Shown one piece after another: positions 1-8,141 of a stretch of DNA of 13,195 bases. Numbering within the stretch: the first letter of the stretch is position 1; each line of letters begins with the position of its first letter. The translations under genes and the position numbers were made by a program. Origin of the DNA: Pestalotiopsis fici W106-1 (Eukaryota; Ascomycota; Sordariomycetes; Amphisphaeriales; Sporocadaceae); the NCBI RefSeq assembly GCF_000516985.1, contig NW_006917108.1:4185-17379 (forward strand). The letters are read 5' to 3'. A model generated the notes under the pieces. The model ran no database searches and was not told the origin of the DNA. It saw only the letters and a program-made list of their open reading frames with translations.

Positions 1-955
1 GGGGGGGGGGTTGATGGGAAAGAGGAAGTTCTTTCTCTGTATGGAACTGCTGGTGGAGGGAATGTCACCAATATAGTTCTTGGAGGTGGTTGGACCAGGT
101 AGGAGGGAGAAAAAATTGACCGCAGAAGCCTATCTACCGTAGGCACCCAAGGCTGAGCTGTCTGCTGGCTCACTTACGATGGGTAATTTTTTTCTCTCCC
201 ACCTCTGCTAACCCCCTTGTTGCCGGTCGGAAAGTCTAGAGCACAAGCAGGTAAAAAGCGGCTGAATAAGGCGAGTTCCACCCGATAGGAAAAGTCTCTG
301 GCAGTGAGAAAAGTAGCTCTCGGGCTACGTAGGGCGTGTCACGATCAGGTTTTGGACGTGAAGGAGAAGATGATGTGTATGTAATGCATGTGTACAGTAT
401 GCCACCCAGCAGTCAATGTGGGTGAGGTTCCGTAGGTAAGGTTAGGTAGCCCGCAGCCCAACCATTTCTTTTGCGCTCTCCAGTGGCATTTTTTCCACAT
501 CCTCTCCAATCACCCCACCTTGGCTTGTGTGTACATTGATCAATACATTTGATTAGCCTGATGGCACGAGTTGGTAGGTTAAGGGTACGTACTAGTCCTG
601 TCATTCTCCCCTCAACCCCTCACCCCTCCAGATGTCCAGCGCCCGATGTCTTTGTGCTAATGGTGGGGCGGTGAGCTAAGCAGACGGCCACTCTAGCACA
701 CACAGAGAGAGAGAGAGACAGGGGGGGGGGAACGTAAAAATCAACAACTTGAAATGTAGGAAAGCGTATTGTCGTGTTGTTCATATATTACATTCTTATA
801 TCTTTTAGTATTGATTGACTCACCGAGTGAAACTCTACTCCTATCCTATCTGGTCGGAATACTGACCAGTGTTCCTACTTTGAACAGATCCCCGGTGAGC
901 GCAATATCAAAACGGACAAGCATGAGACCAGAATTGCATGTGCTCATTCCTGAAC
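1..955. other. Left-edge intergenic stretch, no gene recognised
   Basis: No frame here looks like a conserved protein; the open frames are short, lack codon bias and show no domain motif. The stretch opens with ten G residues. Positions 1-120 read on the minus strand are pyrimidine-rich (CTCCCTCCTACC and similar), like a fungal promoter or leader, so a minus-strand gene could lie off the left edge, but no start codon is visible to prove it. Positions 433-449 hold two nearby TAGGTA copies. A CA/GA microsatellite followed by a G tract lies at 695-730. A TGACTCA box, the consensus of Gcn4/CpcA-type bZIP regulators, lies near 815 but has no gene beside it. Confidence 0.5.
695..730. repeat. Compound microsatellite: (CA)n-(GA)n-G10
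   Basis: A short CA run passes into an alternating GA run and ends in ten consecutive G residues at 721-730. The purine-rich strand is plus. This is a simple-sequence tract, likely length-variable between strains; no function is implied. Confidence 0.9.
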
Positions 956-1623
956 CTATAGACTACTAGCACCGGACCTGAGCACGTGTGCTTCGCTTTC
1001 CAATTGGAATTTTAGTATCACCTGAGTTCCGGGCACGGAAGAGGCACCGGCTACGCTGGTCCAACCAGCACATGTGTGTTTGGCGTTCGAAACATACAAG
1101 ATATAGTCGAGGTGATTACTGACAATGTAGGTAAAATAGTCTTCAATACTTCGGCCCGTGTTCATGACCTGACTAAATTGCGGGTTGTACTCGATGAGGT
1201 GTGTTCGTAATCGGAAAGGCCCAAACGAAGGGTAGAGGGGGGCTCGAGGTTTATTCGCATTGTCCAAGCATATGAACTGATGCTTTCTAATGCAGCTGAG
1301 AACGAGTGTATTCATCTTCGACTGTTCACTCTGATGGGTCGATGATCGATTCGCTTTTGTATGGAGAAGCCTGCAGGTATTAACGGTGTTTCTCTCTGAA
1401 TTGGTGGTCCTGCTCAACCAGGTTATATGCGAGTTTCATATGGCAGCACCCTTGGACTTGAGGCGTGTCGAGCATCGAGGCTTCTGTTGGCCAACTCAAT
1501 AGTCAATTCCCCCTCGGCCGCTGGGTACTCCTGCAACAACGAAATTTTCATGGCTCGTTCTTTGGCATGTTGCAAGATACCGGGAGGTCGTATCGTGTCT
1601 GGGCGCCATGCTTGATATGCTAC
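956..1623 (-). pseudogene. Unrecognised abutting open frames (possible gene relic)
   Basis: I do not recognise a protein family here. On the minus strand, 66 codons are open from 1623 to 1426, ending at a TAA (1425-1423); the product contains segments such as QHAKERAMKISLLQEYP and look protein-like. A second minus-strand frame of about 150-160 codons, shifted relative to the first, runs through 1417-956 and contains an internal ATG in the segment SKMNTLVLSCIRKHQF. A single frameshift near 1420-1445 would join them into roughly 220 codons. Against a real gene: no fungal intron of normal size links the two frames, the larger frame has no ATG at its upstream end, codon third positions lack the C bias of the window's strongly biased gene, and no domain or motif can be named. 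It could be a decayed gene or simply chance open frame. Confidence 0.15.
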
Positions 1624-2473
1624 TCATCTGTCGCAGAAACACACAAGAGTTTGTATGTGCACACCTTGTTCGAGCTTGTGACAACAACGGCCTCGAAATC
1701 TTTCGAAATTGAGCCAGTCATCTTCACGCCGAAGAGTTGCGCTGAACAAGAAAGTCAAAAAGTTGGAAGGCGGTCCGATGGCTCTAGTAAGTGAGACGGC
1801 ATCTCACATCGCCAACCCGTCTCCACCTTTCTCGCAAACTGTTGATATGACAGTTGCGGCCTGAGACAACGGTCTTGTCATTCGGTGGATTTTGACCAGC
1901 AACCTTCGCCGTCGTTGTTCTTGACTGCACGTGGCACGAGGACGAGGATAAGTCCCAGAATTGATCACAACGCCTCTTCAGCAGCAGTAGCCAACGACAG
2001 AGCAGTTGCAAGTAACAGCCTAGCATGTGACGAAAATTGAAACAATGGAAACAAGGCGTCCTCGAGCTTTGCACGTAGGTGATGCTGGGGAAGGAAGTAC
2101 AACGCAAAGACGTGCGAGAGTCTGTCGAGACTCGAGCTAGACATGTAATAAATTCCAGGAATCAGTATGGCCTGCGCCAGGACCAAGATATGATCGGCCT
2201 CCCGATATAAGGAATAACAGTCGGAAGCACATGGCAACTAGCGGCTTGTCGATGGCGCTGATCTCTCGGAGCACTTGTCACACCATCAGTACCTAGTCGA
2301 TGGCGATCTGAGCGCTGCAGCTGTTGCTACTGCTGCTGCACAGAGGTACCACTGGTGCCTCGGGGGCCTCTGTCAGTACTGCCAGTCCATAGCCCACCCG
2401 TCGCCCGCATGCGCAGATTCGGACAGTGGATGAGGACAAAATGTTCCATCTCTGCCGAAAAGCCAGCTGCTAG
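1624..2473. other. Intergenic stretch, no gene recognised
   Basis: Only short overlapping open frames on both strands, none with a recognisable motif or codon bias. A CTG/GCA-rich patch near 2319-2341 gives runs of Ala, Cys or Leu codons depending on frame, which inflates frame length by composition. A minus-strand frame at 2237-1965 (90 codons) is hydrophobic near its middle but shows no family signature, so I do not call it. Confidence 0.5.
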
Positions 2474-2856
2474 ACTGTCAAGTTTGCGGTTCACCGATCG
2501 GTCTTTTCGTATCTTAAATATGCAGCTGTGGCTGCTGTGATAGTCGTGCCCGCCGGATTTGCCCTTGTTTCCGCATCAGGCGGAGCCGACCCAGTTTATA
2601 CCCTCTGGGATTCATCGGATTCGTCGGTACAGGACCGACGGTACTCGTATCGTGGTCAATGAGAGAGGGTCGTCTCCAATCCTCCTAACCGCCCTTTTTC
2701 ATGTTCCCGGTGATCATTATGGGTTGGGCTGCGTCAAATCTCGGGGATGATCTGATGAGACCGAGTACAGTGACAAATGCCGCCGCATTACTTCGATTGC
2801 ACCTTCATTCGGCAGCCGAGATGATCGGTGCAGTCACAAGCCTGCACTCTCTTGCA
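2474..2856 (+). pseudogene. Possible decayed membrane-protein fragment
   Basis: Three open blocks on the plus strand read as hydrophobic, membrane-like peptide. Block one (2474-2659, 62 codons) contains the segment YAAVAAVIVVPAGFALVSAS. Blocks two (2518-2685) and three (2689-2856) share another frame, separated only by one TAA at 2686-2688, and contain YPLGFIGFVGTGPTVLVSW and FFMFPVIIMGWAASNL. A proline-glycine hydrophobic stretch ending in a Trp, followed by W-A-A-S-N, recalls transmembrane helices of major facilitator transporters, but that is an impression, not an alignment. A relic would need at least one frameshift and one stop. No start, splice sites or remaining helices can be placed. 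Chance open frames in balanced-GC DNA remain a serious alternative. Confidence 0.17.
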
Positions 2857-4480
2857 TGAGAAGGAAGGGGAGTATTTTTTTTTTTTTATAAGTCAAACCA
2901 ATTGGTTAATTACCTAGTATTAAAGCAGCATGGATGGTTTGATCGTTTTTTATGAAGTACGCAATTGAGGGGGAAAGGTTGTTTCACTGTTGTGTCCACT
3001 ACCTATTTTTTCGTTTCCCCTTCTTCTTTTTTTTTTTTCCCCCCGCCTGGTTCAAATCATCAGGACTTGACGATCAAGAAGGCCGTGCGGCTCCAATACA
3101 CAGCAAATAGGAAGTATGGGTAGAGTACATATGCATCCAGACTTGCAGCTTGGTAGCATGTTGACTGGTTCCTGCATTAGCTCCCATCCGACATTGTGTT
3201 TGATCCCGAACCGAAGACGACGATGATAATTACTTGCATGATGTGAGAAGCCGATGTCAGCCCTCCTATTCTATTACATTATGGTGATGTCGGCATAATC
3301 AAAGCTTCATACTATGACGCAGGATGTTTGGTTCAGACAAAACGATGACCATCCTACCCGTCCTCTAATAGACGGTACATAACTTCTTCTTACTACATTG
3401 AGGTCCTGAGGTATGCAAAGTAGTAAGGCAAACAGACGGTCGTTTTCGTGACCCATACACTTCCAAGGTTGCCATTGAATAAACACTCATCACTTCCTAC
3501 TGTAGAATCCTGATCCGAGCCTCCGATGGCGACGGCGCAGTCCGATTGGCGCTTTGGCAGCACTGCCCTCGTGGGACTTTGGCTCTCTTTTCTCCTCTTG
3601 GACTCCATCAAGGCGGTAATAAAAGCTGTGTACTCACGGAGAACGTACCTATCGATTGCAACTAGTTTTGCGGGGTATCCCAGCGCACTTACCTAGCAGT
3701 AGCCTGATTCGCAGACAAGGCGCACGCTCTAGGGTAATAAAGGAGATACAATAAATGCCTACTTACTTCAAATGTTTACGTCCTTTAATTGAGTTACATG
3801 TGTACGTATGTCGATGGATTTGCTACCATGATGGCTGAATTATTACAGTCGGGAATGGGTCAATGCCTTGCCTTAGATGACTTCTTTTATCGATGAACGA
3901 TACCGACTCATACCCTAGGTATGTTGGAAGCATTGCCGGGTTCGTCGAGGGTTGAATGTGACGAATCACAGCGTGTTTACCATTTGTGTTGCGCAATGCC
4001 GTAAACCAAGCAACAGTTACTGATCACCTTAAAAAAAAAAGAAAAAATTCCTTCTTCCTTTTCCTTGAAATGGAGAATAGGCGAAGGACATGAGAAACAT
4101 TGACCTCGTGAGACTTTTGTGAATCCAACCAGGTCAAAGAAAGATGTACCTTCTTTATTGCGTATAAAACCTAGGCAAGTCCACGAGATAGTCGATGGTT
4201 GGTGCCCCTGTTGCCCCTCATCTTGGCGTCCATAGGAGAGGGACACCGCAATATTAAAGTTTTTTTTATAGACATGTCAAGAGGGAAAGGACGGGAAACA
4301 GTCTATAAGCACATTTGTCTTAGATAATCGGCATCACCCTGAATCCGGGTATGGTAATTTGCTCTGCAAGCCCGTGATTGTCAGATCCCCTTTATCGCAG
4401 ATTGCAAAGGCCGGTTTGTGACAAGCAACAATAGGGACAAAGCCCCAAAGCACCAGCAAGTCCGTCACCTAGCACTACGC
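2857..4480. other. Intergenic stretch with homopolymer tracts, no gene recognised
   Basis: No coding frame is supported: the longest frames (minus strand at 3611-3393 and 4246-3977) are short, carry no motif, and the second runs through A/T homopolymers. The stretch contains a 13-T run at 2875-2887, a 31-base pure pyrimidine tract at 3014-3044, an A10 tract near 4031-4040 and a T8 run near 4259-4266. Scattered TACCTA/TAGGTA copies occur near 2911, 3646, 3691 and 3915. Confidence 0.5.
3014..3044 (+). repeat. 31-base polypyrimidine tract
   Basis: Every base from 3014 to 3044 is C or T, including a central T run and flanking C4 and C6 runs. Long polypurine/polypyrimidine tracts of this kind can mark promoters in fungi or form triplex DNA, but no coding start follows it on either strand, so its role is unknown. 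Confidence 0.85.
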
Positions 4481-5470
4481 TCTATCGGTTAATCGATTGT
4501 CTGCGGTACTTCTTGACCAGGTACCCCTAACGCCACGGCTGTAGGAGGTAGATTGAGTAGATTGACGGGTTCGGTGGATCGCGACCCATATGACGACGCC
4601 CCAAGGCACCGGCGAATCAGCAACCATATTGCATCGTCCTCTTTCATCAGTAAGGCGGGCCCCTCTTCACAACCGTGGAGGAAGGTCAAATTTCCAGGGG
4701 AAATGTTCGGAACGACGATGCCATTGGAGGGAGGCCGCTTGAGGCTCGTCTGTTTCCGTCTCTCTGGCTCTCACACTGGCTGTCTCCTGTCTACTACTGT
4801 GTATGAATCTTCCGTCTTTCTCTCCTTCTCTTTCTTTCAATCTCTGCCCATTCCCCCTCTCATCGCTACTACGTTCTGGATCTCCGCACTATACCTGGTT
4901 TCCTCTTCTCAAATCGGAGCGCCAAGACTATGCCGAATAGGAATATATATCAAGGGCTTGAACATGTGCATGGTTGTACGAATCCGCATGACCAGCTATT
5001 TGGCGTAATGATCCCATTGATCAAATCCACAACCACCTTATCTTGTTGGTACGTAGTAGTGTAGTGTACATTCTGGGGCTGTTTGGCTGGCCGTCACTGG
5101 ACCGTCCGCCATCATATTGGCGCCGCCAAACGGCTACATACTAGTATTACTGCCTACTACTATTGCTGCCACTATTACTGCCAAAATAAAACCAAGCTAA
5201 AAGAGCCAAGCACAGGCTTGTCGATGACAACTTTAAATTGGCTTAAATTTGTTTGCCAGTCAGGATGTTTGGCCGAACTATTCCATGCCCGCCTAATGTT
5301 CTGCTCCATCGCCCCCGGTCCCTGGTGGAGCGGCGGTCTTCATGTTGACCAGTGCTTGGGTGTCGGGTGCCTCGCCCCCCCGCCTGTCGCGATTCTGCTA
5401 ATTTCCCGTAACCCAGTCTTTTGTCTCCTATCCTTTGACGCCTTTGCCCAATCGCCTTGTCGTCTCTATC
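4481..5470. other. Distal upstream region of the GPI-protein gene
   Basis: This stretch sits 0.2-1.2 kb upstream of the GPI-anchored protein start. A 151-codon open frame (4553-5008, +) and a 158-codon one (5083-5559, +) exist, but neither has a motif, biased codons or credible splice sites; both are inflated by CT-rich DNA without stops (for example 4744-4870). CT-rich tracts at 4744-4870 and 5385-5470 look like promoter or leader DNA rather than coding sequence. Single GCCAAG hexamers, matching the PacC core, occur at 4921-4926 and 5205-5210; single copies are weak evidence for pH control. An unannotated non-coding transcript starting in the 4744-4870 CT tract is possible but unproven. Confidence 0.45.
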
Positions 5471-5530
5471 CTATTAATACCGCTGCCCTTTCGCTCATGT
5501 CTTCACTCTTCTTTCTTTCCCTTCTTCAGC
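5471..5530 (+). promoter_or_regulatory. Core promoter / transcription start region of GPI-protein gene
   Basis: A TATA-like CTATTAATAC lies at 5471-5480. It is followed by a pyrimidine-rich stretch at about 5488-5528 (CTTCTTTCTTTCCCTTCTTC), the usual start-site context of strongly expressed filamentous-fungal genes. The remaining leader up to 5680 is rich in A and C with few G, and the ATG context GTCAAAATGC has an A at -3. No upstream ATG is seen in the last 120 bases. Start-site position is inferred, not observed. Confidence 0.5.
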
Positions 5531-5680
5531 CAAACAAGCCAATTCGATTGAAACATTGACCTCGGTCGTCCACTCTTTAACAACTCAAAGATCAAACAAC
5601 GCACAAGCTTTTTCCAGCTTACTTTGCGCCCACACATTCTCTTAAACACACAACCAAAACAAGCACAGACATCAGTCAAA

Positions 5681-6546
5681 ATGCGTTTCGCTGCTGCCGC
5701 CGTCGTCCTCGCTGGTGCCGTCTCGGCCCAGACTGTCTACAGCACTGACTACATCGTAAGTGCCGACAAACACACGACTACTCTTGTGTGCCTTCAGTTG
5801 CCGGCTGGGTCGAATTACAACAATGCAAAGAAGGGGGGAGGGGGAGGACGGATAAACGATACCCAGTCGGCCGCTTGATGGACATGGGGAGACGATACTC
5901 TATATACATATATACTAACCTGCCCATGTAGACCATCACCTCCTGCGCTCCTGAGGTTACCAACTGCCCGGCCCGCTCTACCCAGACCTTCAGCTCCACC
6001 TACGCTGTTGAGAGCTCCAGCACCGAGGCTGTCAAGACTACCGAGTCTACTCCCTCTGCTTCCCACGCCGTGAGCTCCCCTGGCTCTTCGGTCGGTGCCT
6101 CCGTCCCCGGCTACTCCGCCTCCGTTCCTGCCTACTCGGCTTCCACGGTCGCTGTCTCCTCCCCGGCTGTCTCCTCTCCGGTCTACCCTACCACCGTCAA
6201 GACCGCCGGCTCCACCAGCCCTGCCACTGGTAGCTCCTCGGTCCTGACCATCTCGACCACCACCTGCGTGCCCACCGTCATCTACAGCACCGTGACCGTC
6301 ACCCCCACCACCGCTTCCTCCGTCAAGCCCTCTTCTGGCTCCTCCATTCCCGGCTACAACGCGTAAGTTTAAACCCCCTCGATCGCACAGAAACCAATTC
6401 GCGATTTCAATGTAGCTGACTTGGACTATGATAGCACCACCCCCGCTTCTCCTTCCTCCACCTACCCCGTGACCGCCGGTGCTGCCAGCTTCGGCATGAG
6501 CGCTGGTGCCGTTGTGGCCGCCGCTGCCGCCGCTTTCTTCTTCTAA
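5681..6546 (+). CDS. GPI-anchored, Ser/Thr-rich cell-wall protein (three exons)
   Basis: Exons 5681-5755, 5932-6362 and 6435-6546 give 618 nt, 205 residues. Residues 1-16 (MRFAAAAVVLAGAVSA) are a classical signal peptide, cleaved before Q17. Residues 17-45 hold two cysteines (C30, C37) in SCAPEVTNCPA, a short N-terminal pattern I associate with fungal GPI wall proteins. Residues 46-180 are Ser/Thr/Pro/Val-rich and probably heavily O-mannosylated, with repeated VPGYSA/IPGYNA units near 83-88 and 164-169. A third cysteine, C137, sits in TTTCVPTVIYSTVTVTP. The C-terminus has a small-residue site (TAGAAS; omega probably G184) then an Ala-rich hydrophobic tail ending FFF, a typical GPI signal. The mature protein should reach the plasma membrane or be cross-linked to wall glucan. 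Codons strongly favour C endings, suggesting high expression. No enzymatic domain is visible, so a structural or adhesive role is inference. The 5681 ATG is the only start giving a signal peptide. Confidence 0.88.
5756..5931 (+). other. Intron 1 of GPI-protein gene (phase 0)
   Basis: Donor GTAAGT at 5756 and acceptor ATGTAG ending at 5931; a perfect branch-point motif TACTAAC lies at 5913-5919. It separates signal peptide plus nine residues from the rest. At 176 nt it is longer than most fungal introns and carries a G-rich run (GGGGGGAGGGGGAGG) at 5833-5847. If retained, the frame continues 41 codons to a TGA at 5876-5878. Confidence 0.88.
6363..6434 (+). other. Intron 2 of GPI-protein gene (phase 2)
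   Basis: Donor GTAAGT at 6363, branch-point GCTGAC at 6415-6420, acceptor ATAG ending at 6434, 72 nt in all. Splicing rebuilds an Ala codon (GC|C) and joins IPGYNA to TTPASPSS, leading directly into the GPI signal. Using the earlier TAG at 6412-6414 would remove the branch point and break the GPI-signal frame, so it was not chosen. Confidence 0.85.
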
Positions 6547-6710
6547 GCTGTCGATACCCCCTCTGGAGTAGTATGGAATGGTGGAAGTCGGCGGGTAGCA
6601 AATGGGACCCGGCTTCAATGTCTGACTTGGTGTTGATACTATCTGTGTAGCTAATTTTCTAATTGTATATATGGGCGTTGAATGCCTGATGTCAATAACC
6701 CCGATTCACG
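6547..6710 (+). promoter_or_regulatory. Probable 3' UTR of GPI-protein gene with TGTATATA element
   Basis: The sequence becomes AT-rich after the stop. TGTATATA at 6664-6671 matches the Pumilio/Puf3 consensus UGUANAUA and also resembles the TATATA efficiency element used in fungal 3'-end formation. No canonical AATAAA was seen; TCAATAAC near 6692-6699 is the closest hexamer region. Transcript end is inferred. Confidence 0.4.
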
Positions 6711-8141
6711 CCTATTTTGCAACAAAACCACACCTTTTTTTTTTTGGTTTCTCTTTATACGACTTCTACTTTTGACCAGTCCATCTTTGAGGAACGTGAA
6801 AGGCGAACGATGAATTTGAATCGACGAGCTCTACATGCAAAAGAGTGTATGATCATGAATTGATGAATCTTCATATTGACTACAACCCTGGACAAGAGGA
6901 GGAGGCAAGGGAAAGAATGAAATGAAAAACAAGTGGGATAGAGGATCCAGGACTCTATGCAAAACATGGCGATCATTGCTTGTTGTCAGCTCGCTTAATT
7001 TCCGATGAAACACATCATCTCAAAACTACATGCAGGGTCTGCTGGCTTAGCTCTCGACCCTCAACTCAGACTAACGTTCTTCGGATTAGGTAGGCGGTAA
7101 TAGTAAATAGTGTACAGCATGCACATGAATAATACATGAAATATATGTCGTTCCCACACGGAACGTGTAATAGGAAATGTCTATATCAAGGTATCTCTAC
7201 GAGTTAGATTCTCGCCTGCATCATTGAACAGTAGTAGCTTGTAGACACAACATATCAACTGCTGCTGCTGTCCAAAGCCCCCTCCACTCTTGGGTCTTTT
7301 CCACACGAGATGCAATGCGCGCACTGTCCAGCTACCTACAGAGTAGGTAGGCGGGAATGAAAAGGTAGAATCTTTCTACTTTTTCGCTCAGCACCTTGGC
7401 AAGATTCATGGTTAAAAATATATACGGACATTCATGTAATGGAAGATTCAACATATTGCCATTTGTTCCCTGTCTTGAGCCCTGAACCTTCAACAGACCC
7501 TCATTGCGTTGCGCCACGAGTGGCTAATGCCTGTGACTACTCGTTTGGTGTAAAGAGAGGCTGTTGTTAGTTTTCCAAGAAGCCTTTGCCCGCCTTTGTA
7601 TACTACATGTAAGTGTCCCACCCTGGGAAAATCATCCTGAATATCGATTGATCATTTCCAGTTTCACGATACGGTCACACTACATCGGCCGCGGCAATGC
7701 TAATGACGGTTCCAACTCATAAGCTTTAACCCCCTCCCCGTCTCCCCACGCTTATTCACTGTTGTTTGGTGCATATACGGAAACGTGGCAGACTGCAAGC
7801 TTCAAAGATCTATATTAAATCAAGCCTTGAGAGCAGCAAGCCGATTTTTCAGCCAGGTCAATGTCATTGTATTTGCCAGACCTTGCTTGCAAATATTGAC
7901 AAAAAATGGGGCAGCCACTTCACCAAGCACATACTGCCAGCAACCTTGTCATGGTAAATACTTATCGCGAATCAATGAGACTGCACGTGGTCCTTAGGCC
8001 TGAAACTGGGCAGCACGCTTTGTTGTTCAAAATCCATGCGCCTGGGTTGATCTCACCCAGCGAACAAGTGACCAGTAGCCTGCAGCCAGAACAACGCCGC
8101 CTGCCCACCATTCAGGTCAGTGCGAGCTCGTCGTGACTGCT
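6711..8141. other. Convergent intergenic region between the two genes
   Basis: About 1.4 kb lying between two converging 3' ends. Open frames here are short and unbiased and show no motif. Contents noted: a T10 run near 6736-6745, a CTG x4 tract at 7259-7270, a perfect CTACCTAC/GTAGGTAG inverted repeat at 7332-7350, and a small hairpin (CTGGGT, 7-base loop, ACCCAG) at 8042-8060 in the likely 3' region of the aminopeptidase. A related sequence, TAGGTAGGCGG followed by a purine/T stretch, occurs at 7088-7098 and again at 7345-7355 with one mismatch, a short dispersed repeat. Confidence 0.5.
7332..7350. repeat. Perfect inverted repeat CTACCTAC-AGA-GTAGGTAG
   Basis: Two 8-base arms (7332-7339 and 7343-7350) are exact reverse complements separated by AGA. 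The half-site is the TACCTA motif that recurs through the non-coding DNA of the window. The symmetry would suit binding of a dimeric protein or a small cruciform; no function is shown. Confidence 0.85.

Noticed and set aside
1..10. Initial G10 run as a telomere or assembly end
   Set aside because: No TTAGGG-type repeats accompany it; a similar G10 run occurs internally at 721-730, so it is probably a simple tract or window-edge coincidence.
2290..2345. Plus-strand peptide YLVDGDLSAAAVATAAA resembling a drug:H+ antiporter motif
   Set aside because: Its position before the other hydrophobic blocks is the wrong order for that family, and the Ala run comes from a CTG/GCA repeat patch.
4553..5008. 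151-codon plus-strand open frame
   Set aside because: Half of it is CT-rich tract translated as Ser/Leu/Phe; no motif, no biased codons, no credible splice structure.
5083..5559. 158-codon plus-strand open frame upstream of the GPI-protein gene
   Set aside because: It runs through the TATA/CT-rich promoter and into the likely leader, has no motif and no codon bias.
5624..5680. In-frame upstream extension of the GPI-protein gene starting at 5624
   Set aside because: The codon at 5624 is TTG, not ATG, and the extension would put 19 polar residues ahead of an ideal signal peptide.
5815..6618. 267-codon Gly-rich open frame antisense to the GPI-protein gene
   Set aside because: It is the complement of C-ending Ser/Thr/Ala/Pro codons, crosses both introns, and consists of low-complexity Gly/Arg/Ser; its length follows from the codon bias of the sense gene.
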